Assembly (NCBI RefSeq): GCF_018294505.1
Contig: NC_057811.1
Location: forward strand, 407,985,452-408,049,451
Direction of reading: 5' to 3'
Source of the DNA: Triticum aestivum
Taxonomy: Eukaryota; Streptophyta; Magnoliopsida; Poales; Poaceae
DNA: 64,000 nucleotides
Positions within the stretch are counted from its first letter, which is position 1; each line of letters begins with the position of its first letter. The notes beneath the pieces were generated by a model, which was given only the letters and a program-made list of their open reading frames with translations, was not told the origin of the DNA and made no database searches. The position numbers and the translations under genes were made by a program. Shown in pieces: positions 45,271 through 55,754 of this stretch.

Positions 45271-45377
45271 GATAAGGATTCACCCTTTCACCCACGCCTT
45301 CTTTCTCTCTGCCCACCCATTATCGAGCTCCAGCGCCCAAGCTTCCATCCTTTCCGCCTCAAAAAAGCACTCTGACC

Positions 45378-48309
45378 ATGTCCGGATCTGGAGCGTAGGG
45401 CAAGTGGATGGCCTCCTCCTTCATGGAGAAGGCCATCACGAAGCTCCGGGAGGCGGGGTACTTGGCCCAGGAAATCGCCCACCGGCTTCCGGCCAAGGGG
45501 CAGATCGTCCCCACTCCGGAGCCCCACGAGAGGGTGGTGTTCATTCCCCACTTCGTCCGCGGGTTAGGGTTTCCTCTCCACCCCTTCGTCCGCGGACTGA
45601 TGTTCTACTATGGGCTAGATTTCCACGATCTAGCCCCAAATTCTTTCCTCAACATCTCGGCATTCATTGTCGTGTGCGAGGCCTTCCTCCGCATCCCACC
45701 CCACTTCGGATTATGGCTAAAGATCTTCAACGTGAAGCCAAAGGCGGTGGGTGGTCAACACGCCGAGTGCGGAGGCGCTATGGTGAGCAAGCTCTCCAAC
45801 GTCTCATGGCCCAAAGGTACCTTCGTGGAGACCGTCAAAGGGTGGCAACAACAATGGTTCTACATTACGGAGCCCCGTGAGACCACCTGGGCCGCGGCTC
45901 CTGAATTTAAGTCCGGGCCCCCGATGCGGCTCACCTCCTGGCTAGAGAAGGGCCTGGACTGGGCTTCGTCGGATGAGCTGACAGCACTGCAGACGCGCAT
46001 CAAGAGCATGGTGGACAAGAACATCAAGCTCGTCAGCGTGATCCAGGTGATGCTTTTTCGCCGGATCCTTCCTTGTCAAAGCCGGACTTGCCATTTATGG
46101 GAGTTCGATCCGGCCAAGCACCAGACCTTGCAGCAGTTCTTCGGCGCTACGCACGAAGGCATCTGGAAGGTGCATTTTAAGGCCAATGAGACGTGGCCGA
46201 AGACAACCGAGGACCGTGGGTACAACCTGACCCATCCCGCCAGTCCGGTAAGTTTTCCGTATTTCAAGGTGTATCCTTCACCTGTATATTCAAGGAGGAT
46301 GTCTAAGCTTCCCCATTTGTTTTTTCAGGGCTGGACAAAGAAGGCGGAGCAGATCAAGTGTCCGGCTCCGCTGCACGAAAATCCAGCTATCCCACTTCTG
46401 ACAAAGATGCTGGTTCCGGTGCCCTACCAGGCGCTGGAGAAGAAGGCCAAGAAGAAGGGCTAGGCGGGAAGGGGCGACCTTCGCCGTAAAGGCACTTCGG
46501 ACGTGACGTCCGAAGACGCCGAAACCCACTCCTCCCCCACTGCCGGAGACGACAAGGAGGAGGAGGAAAGAAACTCCCCCCCCCCCTCCCCGAGGGGGGA
46601 AGGAAGAAAAGGGCGGCCTCCACGGATCTGGAGGCAGAGGCGCCCAAGAAGGGGAGGGTCTCCCTTGCGGAAAACTCCGCGTTGGACACTGATAGCAGCT
46701 CCGAGTGGCGCCCCAGGGAGAAGCCCCTGGCCAAATCGTAAGTACTCAAAGGCACTTATACACATATATCCAACTTCTTTACTTCGTGGTTTTAATATGT
46801 CGAATCATGCGCTGCAGTCCGGCCCACGCCCGTCCCCAGCGATCCTCATCTTCGGGGAATTCGCTGGATCCAAATGTGATGAACAGCGGGTCACTTCCGG
46901 CGGCCTCCTCTCCGAAGGCCACGGATGACGCCGAGGTGCTGTCCCGAAGGATCTTCCCAGGCCAGGGAGAGGTACAGGAGGCCGTCAGGGTGACGCCAGA
47001 GTGTGATACCTCGGCCGCCGGACACATGGGGGAGCGAATCCTCCTGGAGATTGGCGATGGGGGCCATATCCAATTCGGCCCCCAGCCGAATACTATTCCG
47101 GAGGCCCATACGGCTCCGGAATCAGGCAAGCAGCCTCCTTCGAAAGAAGGAGGTGTGCCTATTCCGCCGGTGACCTCTGTCCATCCAGAGGCACCGGATA
47201 CTCTACTGGAAGCGCTGCAAAGTGCTTCCATTGTTGAGGAACACCGTACCCTCATGGGTACGGTGGTTGAGAGGGTTCAGTCCACTAAGAGCGGATTGAC
47301 CGAAGCCTGCACCAGCCTTCTAACAGGCTTTGAGGTATGTGACGTAATTATGCAAAAAGAATGTCATAGTATAGACAGTAGCCCCTGAGACTCTGTCCGG
47401 TGTTCGAAAACAAAAGCTGGATAGAGGATCAAATGCTATTCGCAGGAGACTAACCATACATGTCTATGTGAATAAACAAGCGTCGATGCTAGCTGCGACC
47501 TCCTATTCTGCCGAAGTATCCACACTGAAGCAGGGTCTTGAGCGGGCCGAGGAAGAGCTCAGCCGTGTGAAAAAACAGCTAGAGGACAAGCGAGGTATGC
47601 AATGGCCCATTCAGATCTAGAAAGATATGAATTATTTGTGGTGATCATGTTATCATGATATTTCGTAGGAGCTGCGACCGAGGTGGAGACCCTCAAGAAC
47701 GCGCTGGCTGAGGCCCGGAAGAGAGCGGCAAAGGAACAAGCCGCCCGCGAGAAACACGAGGCGAGGGTCGAGGAGGTCCAGCAGGAGCTCCAGGACGCCG
47801 TAAAGAAGTGCGAGTCCTTGGAGCGCAAGATTGCGGACCAAGAGTCCGAACTTGCTAAGGCCCGCCAAAGCGCACAAGAGGCCCGGGTTGAAGCCCAGGG
47901 CGCCCCCCAGGAAATCCAAGAGGCCAGGAAAATCGTGGCAGGTAAGGCCTTTATTATGCAGAGCAAATATGTAAAGAAAAGGTACCTCTTACTGACCCGG
48001 ATTTGGAGTTCTCCAGGAGCGTTTGCGGATTTGCCGCGTAGTGTTGCTGACACTGCGGAGTTCTTTCGAGCCAAAGAGGGGAGCTCAACGGAGAAGCTGT
48101 TCTGGTCGCAATACCTTGCGCCAGAGCATCCGGTGCCCTTTAGCGACCAGCTGAAAGAGCTGACCAAACTGCATAGGGTGGCCGAATTGGCCATGAAAGA
48201 TTTGATAATCCGTCTATGGCCTGCCGAAGCCATACCCAGCAGCTACTTCGGGCTCGTGAAGCAGCTGGTCGATGCCTGCCCTCGGCTTGGTGGCATCAAG
48301 CGGTTGGTG
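45378..48309 (+). pseudogene. Antisense accessory gene of Fatima-like Gypsy ('putative gypsy type transposon' domain)
   Basis: Runs opposite to the retrotransposon. ATG 45378 is followed by an in-frame TAG after six codons (45396-45398); the same frame then stays open from 45408 to 46463. GFPLHPFVRGLMFYYGLDFH and NSFLNISAFIVVCEAFL belong to the domain listed in Pfam as putative gypsy type transposon (Transposase_28). GT-AG introns are visible: 46248-46328 (81 nt, no stop, divisible by three), 46738-46817, 47335-47480, 47595-47668 and 47942-48016. The last exons encode a long coiled coil (LKQGLERAEEELSRVKKQLE onward) and a conserved tail cut off at 48309. TAG at 46461 and a frameshift in the C-run near 46580 also break it. 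Function in the family is unknown. Confidence 0.75.
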
Positions 48310-49623
48310 CCTGCTATGGTGGCTGCCGTGGCGCCTGCACAACCTCTGGCCATGGTGGTGATGGTGACCACGGGTCGGCGTCCACCCACCCGGGCTCCGG
48401 CGTGCACGGCATCGTATCCGTCCATGGCCAGGATTGGCCAACCAAGGCCGGGTTCCATGCTACCGGCTCCTCCTCGTGCACGTCCTCCATGGCTTCCTCC
48501 TTGACGACGACGTCGAGCTCCAGGATGGCGACATCGCCGGCCGCGGAGACGGCCATCATCTCCTTGATGTCCTGCCATTGGTGCTCGTCATGGGTGCAGA
48601 CGGAGTCCTCCATCACCACCCTCATGAGCTCCTCCTCCTCAGCGGTCATCGGAGCGGGTGGTGGCGGGGACGGCGATGGCGAAGGCATGGGCGTCAGGCC
48701 GCGAACCAGCCTACGCCCGCGCGGCTGGGGCGGGATGGGAGCGCGCGCGGTGGACAGAGTGCGCCGTGGCGGGCTCTGTGGACTTCCGGCAAAATACGAC
48801 TGCCACTGCAGGTCGTGCTCATCTCGGAACCAGGTATCCCATAGAGGTGAATCTAGGGCATACATGCGGCCGTTGACGAGGTCCGGTGGCAGACGGACGT
48901 GGCGGCGGTCGATCTCCTCGCGGCGGGCGCGGTCGCTCGCCGAGATCGATGAAATGGGCACCCGCTCCGCGAAGAGATGCCAGTTATTGGGGACACGACA
49001 ATGGCGTGCCTGTCTCCCAATAACGCTTGCATATCCCCGCCTTGACGTACGACCGCATGCGGGGAGTGGACGCCTGCTGCGAGATGTGGAACGCTAGAGG
49101 TGGGGGTGGAGGAGGAGATGATGCGACGGCCAGAGGGCGACCCGGCCTCCTGGTTGTGCTTCCCCTTGCGGCCGGGGATGCAATGCCAACCTATTCCGCC
49201 GACGGTGAGGTGGAGGAGATGAGGCGGCCGGAGCTATGGTTTGGGTGCGTCGAGCTTCGAGGAGGCACACGTCGTCGGGACTGGAAGTGTGGACTGACGG
49301 GTCGACGACTTCCACATAAAAAGGATGCTGTCCCCTGTGGCTGGGAGGCAAACAGGCGGGGCCGCCCGCGCATGTGCCATAAATGCGGGCAGTGGGAGGT
49401 AGGTGGGCGGCTGCCACGCGGGCCCGAGGCAGGCGCGGAGCAGGCATGTGGGCGTTTGTTTACCGTTTGTCTGGACGCAAACTAAACGCAATTTTGCGCC
49501 GAAAATGAGGCAGGCCGGACGTCAAACGGAAAAAAAATATGAATGGAGTCGCAGGTTGAACCATAGCGTGTGCCAAAATGGACACACCCGAACCGGACGG
49601 GCCGTGTGTTGGAGTTGGCCTTA

Positions 49624-50317
49624 GCCGTCCAGGCCTCGGATCCTCTTCTCCGAGCTGCACAGGTCGACAGATCGATCGTCGTTGTTGCACGGGTCCACAC
49701 GGGAAGGCTGGCCAGTTGGGCACTTGCATTCTGCTTTGGTGGAGCTAGAGCTTCAGTTGTAAGTAACTTGAAGCAACAGACAGGGTTTTATTCTGTTGCT
49801 GTCATTTAATCCGTAACGTTCTAATTGACATGCCTTTGCTTCCCTTTGCTAAGCATCATGCGCCTGACAAATTTTGAAACGTCTGTCGATTTTCAGCTTG
49901 ACCCGAGCGCGGGGAGGCCGCGGACTCTCTACGGTGACGCAAGTTGTGCATGAGCGGGAGCCGGCGACGCCACAACGAGTCTGAGGTTTGACTTTTCATG
50001 TTGGGGTGCGGGGTCGTTCCCGACGCTGTAGAATGGGGGGATGGGGTTAGAGGGATGGATGGGGGCGGTGGCAGCATGACGTTGGATGGTGGTTCAGGGT
50101 GTGCGGGGCGGCGAGGCGAGCCGAGCGTAGTAACGCCGCTGGCCACGGGACGTGGGGTCCGTTGGCAGCGTAAGGGAGGAAGAAGAAGAACAATGCGCAG
50201 TCAATTGGTGGCTGTTGGATGAAGATCTAGTGCTTCAAAAAAATCATACACCGATAGGTGCCTACGGCGGATAGGCGCTCCCAGTTAACATGTTACCAAG
50301 CATGCAAAACATGTATC
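49624..50317. other. Intergenic sequence without recognised gene
   Basis: Mixed composition with a GC-rich second half (50000-50170). It includes a pyrimidine-rich TTGCTTCCCTTTGCT stretch. No domain is seen in either strand. Possibly low-copy. Confidence 0.45.
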
Positions 50318-50850
50318 TAAGTATGGCAATTTTATCCATGGTACGGGTACCTGCGGATATCGTGCCCGCATGAGCAGAGTATGGACATAATTTTATACCC
50401 ACGGATAGTTCCCATACCCTACCCGTTAAGTCATGGGTAGGGCACGGGTATAGTCTTTTACCCATGAATATACACATACCCTACCCGTTTATACTGACAT
50501 GTGAACCTTACCCGTGATTAACAAGTGTTCCTATGTTAAAGTTGTGTCATGTGAACTCATGTTAAAGTTGCCACCAATTTTTAGTTTGAATTGAGATAAT
50601 TGACATGTACTCATCTATATGTTATTGAGTTGAGATCAATATTTTTTGTCAAATGTTCTGTAGATGAATGTAAAATTGCAAATAACTTGTGTACTATTTG
50701 ATCTACCCGTTGGATACCAATGGGTATGGGTAATCGTCGGGTATAGATACGGATAAGGTTTCATACCCGTGGATACGGGTATGGATAGAATTTTGTATTC
50801 ATTGACTATACGGATATGGATATGATATTGCTCGCCCGTTGTCATCCTTA
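50318..50850. mobile_element. hAT-like short element
   Basis: Ends TAAGTATGGCAA and TTGTCATCCTTA are imperfect inverted repeats (10 of 12), with many CCCGT/ACGGGTA motifs in both orientations just inside. This subterminal structure is common in hAT elements. Flanking 8-mers do not match, so the copy is old or the ends are slightly misplaced. Non-coding. Confidence 0.45.
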
Positions 50851-52298
50851 GGCTGTACCGATCATCTAAAAACCGGCCCTTTGTGCAAGAACGTAAAAGA
50901 AACAACTAAGCAGAGCACACAGACAGGTGCCTCTCTCGAGTATGTACTACAAAACCGGGTCCTCTGTGACGAAGTGTCTGTGCGATCGATCGGTCGGTAC
51001 CACGCGTCACGTGTTTGCCGGCGACGCCGTCGAACCATGACCTTTGTGGTGGTCGTGGTCTGGTCCTGCTGCGCGCGGACAAAAACGGACGGACGGATGG
51101 ACGTCCTCCACTGGTTGCGATCCGAGCCTCGCTCGCTCATGCATGCTGCGTGCATCAGGCCGCAGCTCTAGACTGCGGCACCGGGGACGGCGAGGTGCAG
51201 CGGCCGCCGCAGGCCGAGACGCCGGGTGCAGCAGACGCGGATGCCATACGAGCGGACAAGAAGTCATGATGGCATCACGCGCGCGATGGAGCCAGCAAGA
51301 ATGTCAGACGCACAGCAGGCTGCGTACGTACATGCGGATCTGAGCAGCAACTAGCACATTGCATGCGCAGATAACGTACGCCAGCGGCGGCGACGGCGCC
51401 GTGTAAATGCGGCGGGGGCATCGCCGGCGCGCTTGGACCATGCATGCCGGACGATGCGGCTATATTACGTGCAACGTACTGCTAGTACGTACGTACGGGG
51501 AACGGATCGGGAGGTCCCGCGCTTACGCACTGCGTGGTTTACGGCGTCGGGACGTTGCGCTAGCTCGAGGGGCTTCCCGCTCCAAAATGCCACACCTACG
51601 TACGTACGTACCACCCCTGGCCCCTGGTCCATGCATGCAGCATGCAGGATCGCGCACGTCGCCTACGGCAAACATGAGGAACGGATCTAGCCATCTATCA
51701 CAGCCTATCACTATCAGGGCACTGTGCCGACGGCCGGACCCCCCTGTCGCCTCACTCCCCGGGGCCCCGATCGCCGTTGCGCCAGGTACTAGTTCATGCA
51801 TGTGATTTTACTTCGGTCATGACCCGGCGTGATGGAGCTCGACGAATAACAAGGTAGGCAGTCGATCGAGGCCTCGAGGGAGTCGTGTCGGTCGATACAT
51901 GGTGCCACTTTTCAACCGGCAGTGCCTGATCGATCGGGTTGGGTTGGGTTCGGGGTGGAGAAACGCTTTTGCCCACGAGCTCCTGCTGGCCTCGCTTTTC
52001 TCTCTCTTGTTCTCGGGCCACGGGACACCGCGCTGGGGTGATCTGGTCGCTCAAGTATCGTGCCGATGTGTTGCACTGCCTGTGGCTGACTGGCTGGATG
52101 AGACGAGCAGCATGACTTTGAAGCTTTTAACTTTCCTGATATCAACCTCTCGCTTTGAAGTTGGCTCGACCTGTCTTTCATCATTTCTTGAGAGTGGCTC
52201 CATCGACGATCTCACTTAATTTCTCGGGTTCTTTTCCCATTATATGACCACCCACCTCGATCATGTGGACCAATGGGGGATCCTGACAAACCGACACA
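50851..52298. other. Intergenic sequence without recognised gene, CATGCA/ACGTACGT-rich
   Basis: Contains many RY (CATGCA) and ACGT motifs (for example 51135-51155, 51482-51497, 51598-51612), CACGTG-like sites near 51010 and no TE termini. Open frames on both strands up to about 130 codons carry no known domain. Such motifs occur in plant promoters, but no transcription unit can be named. Confidence 0.45.
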
Positions 52299-52653
52299 AT
52301 CCCATCTAGGGGTGGAAACTGGAAGTGAATAATCCGAAATATCCGATATTCATAGTCGAGAAAATGCCTATTCATATCCGAAACCAAACTAAAAGGGAAA
52401 TGAAAATTATCGTATCCAAAATTATTTAAAAAGTAAAAAAATATACGGTATGAGATTTTGACACAAATATCAAATATGGATATGGAAGTGGATATATCCA
52501 TATCCGAATAAGATTATGGAAGGTAATTTTCAAAATCCTAGACCCAATGTGCCAATTATCCAACATAAAATCCAAATAAGCGGTCAAATTTTACTCTTTG
52601 TGTGATTGAAATTTCAAATTATTACTCGCAAAAAATCAAATTATTATGCATTA

Positions 52654-54173
52654 GGGCATCTCCAACGCCGATCCTCAAACTTTCCGCAACCGTCTGGATC
52701 GCGCCCTTCAGACCACGGAAGCATCTAACGTCGACATGTATCGGTCCGGATGCGATTTCTCCCGCAAACCGGAGAAAAAAATAGGGGAGGTTTGCGGGAG
52801 TCCAGACCGATGCCAAGCCCGCTTCTGACCGCCCTGGCCCACAAAAAACCCTCCTCCCTCCCGCGCGCGCATCCCACCTGTCGACAGCTGCCCGCATTCA
52901 TGCTGCTGTAGAGCGGGCCGCTCCGCATTGAAGGCGACTCAGAGCGGACGCGACCTCTCACTGCCTCCGCCATTGAAGCGGCGTGCCGGCCGAGGGCGCC
53001 GCCCGCTGCACGCTCGGCAGAACACGCCTCCTCGCCGCATTCATAAGCCTTCATTAAACCCGCGTGGAAGCCAAGAAATCTACTCCGGCCACGCGTCTGT
53101 TCATGAGCCGACCGGCATTAAACGCAACACCGGCCGAGCTCTTCCTATCTGCCCTCTATTTAAGCAAGGCCACATGGACAGCAAGAACCGCACCCCTCCG
53201 TCGCTCCCCCATCTCCTCCTTCACCACTATTATGATGGCTTTCGAAGAGCAGTTCTCCGGTATAGAAGCCGATTGGGTGGCCTGCCGAGCCGGTTGCATA
53301 TGAGCGAGGCAGCTCGCTACTCCACTTCCCGTGCAGCAAGTTGCCGCCCAAAGACGGCGCGTGATTCAGCAACTCGCCACTCCAGGCCCACTCGATGAGG
53401 AGTGGTGAGTTGTTCCAAGCCGACACGGCGGGGAGCATGGCGACATGAGCGTCATCGCTGCCGTCGACGATGCCGCGTCGTACCACGCCTCTCGTGCCTA
53501 CGACCGCGCCATGCAGGCAGAGACAGAAGCCGGGTACGTGGAGAGCGACGAGTCGGTGGCCAGCGCTTCCGTGTCCGCCTCCATCATCGAGGAGAAGTAG
53601 AACACAGGAGGCCACCGCTTCGGTCCCATGAAGGCCACCACCGAGGCGACGCCGGCGTACATAGCCGGTGTCTTGCCTGGTTCTTCTCTTGCGAGGACCT
53701 CCGTCGATCCCACATGGGCTCTATGGAAGTGGAGGCGCCACCTTCTCCTCCCGCTGAAGGATCAGCCGGGGGTTCCACTCCGATGAGCGGTGGGGAAGCG
53801 AGCCGTCCTTTGCGGTGAACCATATACCCCCTGGGCTCCCATCGGTTGGGTGATCGGGCTGCCGGACATGAGGATGACGAAGGATCCGCGGGCGGCCATT
53901 TAGATTAGGTTTATTATACCTCCAGAGCCGGACTAGCTAGTTGTCGTAAATCTACTGAAATCCATCATGTTTATATGAAAATCTGGCATTTTTATATAAA
54001 ATCCATCATGTTTATATGAAATTCGGCCGTGTTTGCACAAATTTCGTCCGCTTGGTTCGAGTTGTTGTGAAAATGTATGAGGCTACGGTTGGATGGCGTC
54101 CTCCGCGAACTGATCTCATCTTGTCCGCAGATGGGTGCAGAAGGAAATTTGCGGGTTGTCGTTGGAGATGCCC
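52654..54173 (+). mobile_element. Harbinger-like element nested in hAT
   Basis: Terminal inverted repeats GGGCATCTCCAACG and CGTTGGAGATGCCC (14 bp perfect) with TTA on both sides (52651-52653, 54174-54176), the PIF/Harbinger signature. Length 1520 bp. It carries a degenerate coding stretch but no recognisable transposase. Confidence 0.9.
53235..53905 (+). pseudogene. Degenerate ORF of nested Harbinger-like element
   Basis: Starts with ATG at 53235 (MAFEEQFSGIEADWVACRAG, then TGA). A protein-like frame resumes near 53440 with DMSVIAAVDDAASYHASRAY and AMQAETEAGYVESDESVASA, then TAG at 53598, then similar composition to about 53900. Alanine- and acid-rich with no known domain. The position and style match ORFs often seen in non-autonomous Harbinger elements of cereals; the role is unknown. 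Confidence 0.4.
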
Positions 54174-54491
54174 TTACAGTAGTATTTATTCTTTTTTTTT
54201 GGGGTACAGTAGTATTTATTCATAAACCTATTTATAATTGACTTATTGTGTATCGCATGTAGATTATTTCATGTCACATGGGTATCGACTAACTTTCTTA
54301 AGCAATACGTCGCTATTATTCATATTCCTTCCGAATCGAGTAATATCCATATGTATCCGTATTCGAGTAACATCCGATCCGTATTAGTATGCGATAACAT
54401 TCATATTCGCATCCGTATTTGTTTTAAAAATATGAAAATGGTAAGGGCATTATCTGGTCCGCATCCGATCCGTTCCACCCCTAATCCCATC

Positions 54492-55026
54492 AAGCCACAC
54501 TATAACACCAACACACGCAGCCATGCATGACCCATGATGGCGATATTATCCATAATGGAAAGTCTCGGCTTTCATCAGACGGTACTTATGGACTAATTAA
54601 CGAATGGCAAATCAAATCACGAGTGCGCCGTCAGTGCCAGCTTTGACCTAGTATGTAGGCCTTTCTTCCCTACGAACGTGTCTTGAGCGGCACACAACCC
54701 CAATACTAGTACGCGGCTAAACACGCATCAACAGCAACACGCGCACAAAAACGTACTCGTACGCCACAGGGCACACCCAGGGGCGCTTCTGCTGCACACC
54801 AAGCGCTGATCTTCCCGTTCCTTCCGACAACGTCAACACCAGATCGATCGGCCACCCCGGTCCCCGGTCGTGACACCAACGCCGGTTTGGCACGAGTGAG
54901 CTAGCTAACCGCTACTACAATAACCCGACGCTAGCTCTTTGACAGGGACAACTCGGTGCACCACATTGCTCTCCCATGCCCACCGGCAAAGCAACATGCG
55001 CGCCAAAAAGAGCCATGACTTCTTAG
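54492..55026. other. Intergenic sequence without recognised gene
   Basis: Mixed-composition sequence with no TE termini or coding frame. It resembles the other unrecognised stretches between 49.6 and 58 kb. Confidence 0.45.
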
Positions 55027-55028
55027 TA

Positions 55029-55214
55029 CTCCCTCCATTCTCAAATATAAGTTTTTTTTTCGGGTGTCTTAAATATTAGTCTTTGTAGAGATTTCATTAT
55101 AGACATACACGGATAAATATAGACGTAGTTTAAAGTATAGATTCACTCATTTTGCTTCGTATGTAGTCTTTTATTGAAATCTCTAGAAAGACTCGTATTT
55201 AGGAACGGAGAGAG
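55029..55214. mobile_element. Stowaway MITE (186 bp)
   Basis: Begins CTCCCTCCATTCTCAAATAT and ends with its inverted partner GTATTTAGGAACGGAGAGAG, with TA on both sides (55027-55028, 55215-55216). Interior is AT-rich and can fold back. This is the Tc1/Mariner-type MITE group common near grass genes. Confidence 0.92.
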
Positions 55215-55216
55215 TA

Positions 55217-55745
55217 CATGACCAGCCCCGCTCATTGGTGATGGCAATGACATCTCCTTCTCTGTTGGGAAAAAATGATGCTCACAAAAGGGTTTGAATA
55301 GTCGTTGAGTACGGCCTGCCAGTGTGATGTGGTACCGGCCGATGTGTTTGCTAACTACCGGCTAGAGAAATCCACATCAGTAGCTAGCTAGGCGTAGTTG
55401 GGGTGTAATCCCATGTACTCACTGGTACCGATGACACTGTTAGGCATAGCTGCCGACTGAAAAGACAACACGAGAATGTTTATTCAGAGCGCCAATAATC
55501 AATAATCATTAGTTCCATAAAACAGCCACTCAACAAAAGCTATATTGATGGAGTATTAATTAAAGAGATAGTTAGAGAATAATGCAAGGCAACTCATGAA
55601 TAAATCTAGAAGACTTCCAGAATTTATAGGAATTGTGTGGGATCATTTTTTACCAACCATGTGGTCGGAAATTTAGAATTGTACTGCTAGTTTGTGCGAG
55701 GAGGTTATGAGCATATGTGTGCCGGTGCACATGATATTGAAGAGC
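55217..55745. other. Intergenic sequence containing one copy of a dispersed direct repeat
   Basis: 55287-55365 (GGTTTGAATAGTCGTTGAG ... GTGATGTGGTACC ... TTTGCTAACTACCGGCTAG) has a diverged partner at 57248-57323. No gene seen. Confidence 0.5.
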
Positions 55746-55754
55746 AACTAATTA

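Larger units (their letters stand above)
44360..48311 (-). mobile_element. Fatima-like Gypsy fragment: 3' LTR and antisense-gene region only
   Basis: The minus strand has a 471-bp 3' LTR (44360-44830; TGAGGGAGTCC ... GACACCGACA) preceded by PPT GGTTCAGGGGCTAC (44831-44844). Upstream of it lies the antisense accessory gene. Protease, RT, integrase, gag and the 5' LTR are absent; homology ends near 48306-48311. CCTGC lies immediately outside both ends (44355-44359, 48312-48316), like a 5-bp TSD, although one end is truncated. Fatima assignment and the Tat-lineage connection are recalled. Confidence 0.8.
44275..49058 (-). pseudogene. Harbinger-element ORF, split by Gypsy fragment
   Basis: First candidate ATG at 49056-49058, then KAGICKRYWETGTPLSCP; a frameshift in a C4 run (48992-48995) leads into the main frame, with DLVNGRMYALDSPLWDTWF and an acidic EEEELMRVVMED stretch. 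After a TAG near 48320 the frame reaches the Gypsy fragment and resumes at 44359 in phase, with YVDLTGDEEEEDGG and stop TGA at 44275-44277. The product is about 280 residues, proline- and acid-rich, with no known transposase motif. It may be a Harbinger accessory protein or a captured gene; I do not recognise its function. Confidence 0.65.
40638..49620 (-). mobile_element. Harbinger-like DNA transposon split by a LINE and a Gypsy fragment
   Basis: Right terminus (minus strand) GGCCAACTCCAACACACGG ends at 49620 and is followed by TTA, a typical PIF/Harbinger target triplet. The left end at 40638-40650 matches the first 13 bases at 10 positions (core CCAAATCCAAC); its own TTA is not preserved. 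Two insertions lie inside: the LINE (40804-44238) and the Gypsy fragment (44360-48311). Removing both gives a native length of about 1.6 kb, close to the second Harbinger element at 52654-54173. Support for one continuous element is strong on the right, because its open frame resumes in the same frame on the far side of the Gypsy fragment. Confidence 0.75.
52307..54483. mobile_element. hAT-type MITE with 8-bp TSD, split by Harbinger element
   Basis: Termini TAGGGGTGGAA and TTCCACCCCTA are perfect 11-bp inverted repeats flanked by a perfect 8-bp TSD ATCCCATC (52299-52306, 54484-54491), the hAT signature. Inner sequence is AT-rich with repeated ATCCG(A/T)AT motifs. The nested Harbinger element (52654-54173) leaves a native hAT of about 654 bp, with no coding capacity. 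Confidence 0.9.

Noticed and set aside
48216..49097. Plus-strand frame of about 293 codons continuing the antisense gene
   Set aside because: Past 48311 it runs into the Harbinger element, whose own ORF is on the opposite strand; the join is fortuitous.
51407..51805. Plus-strand frame of about 132 codons
   Set aside because: No domain, codon pattern or start context; in an unrecognised region with frames of similar length on the other strand.
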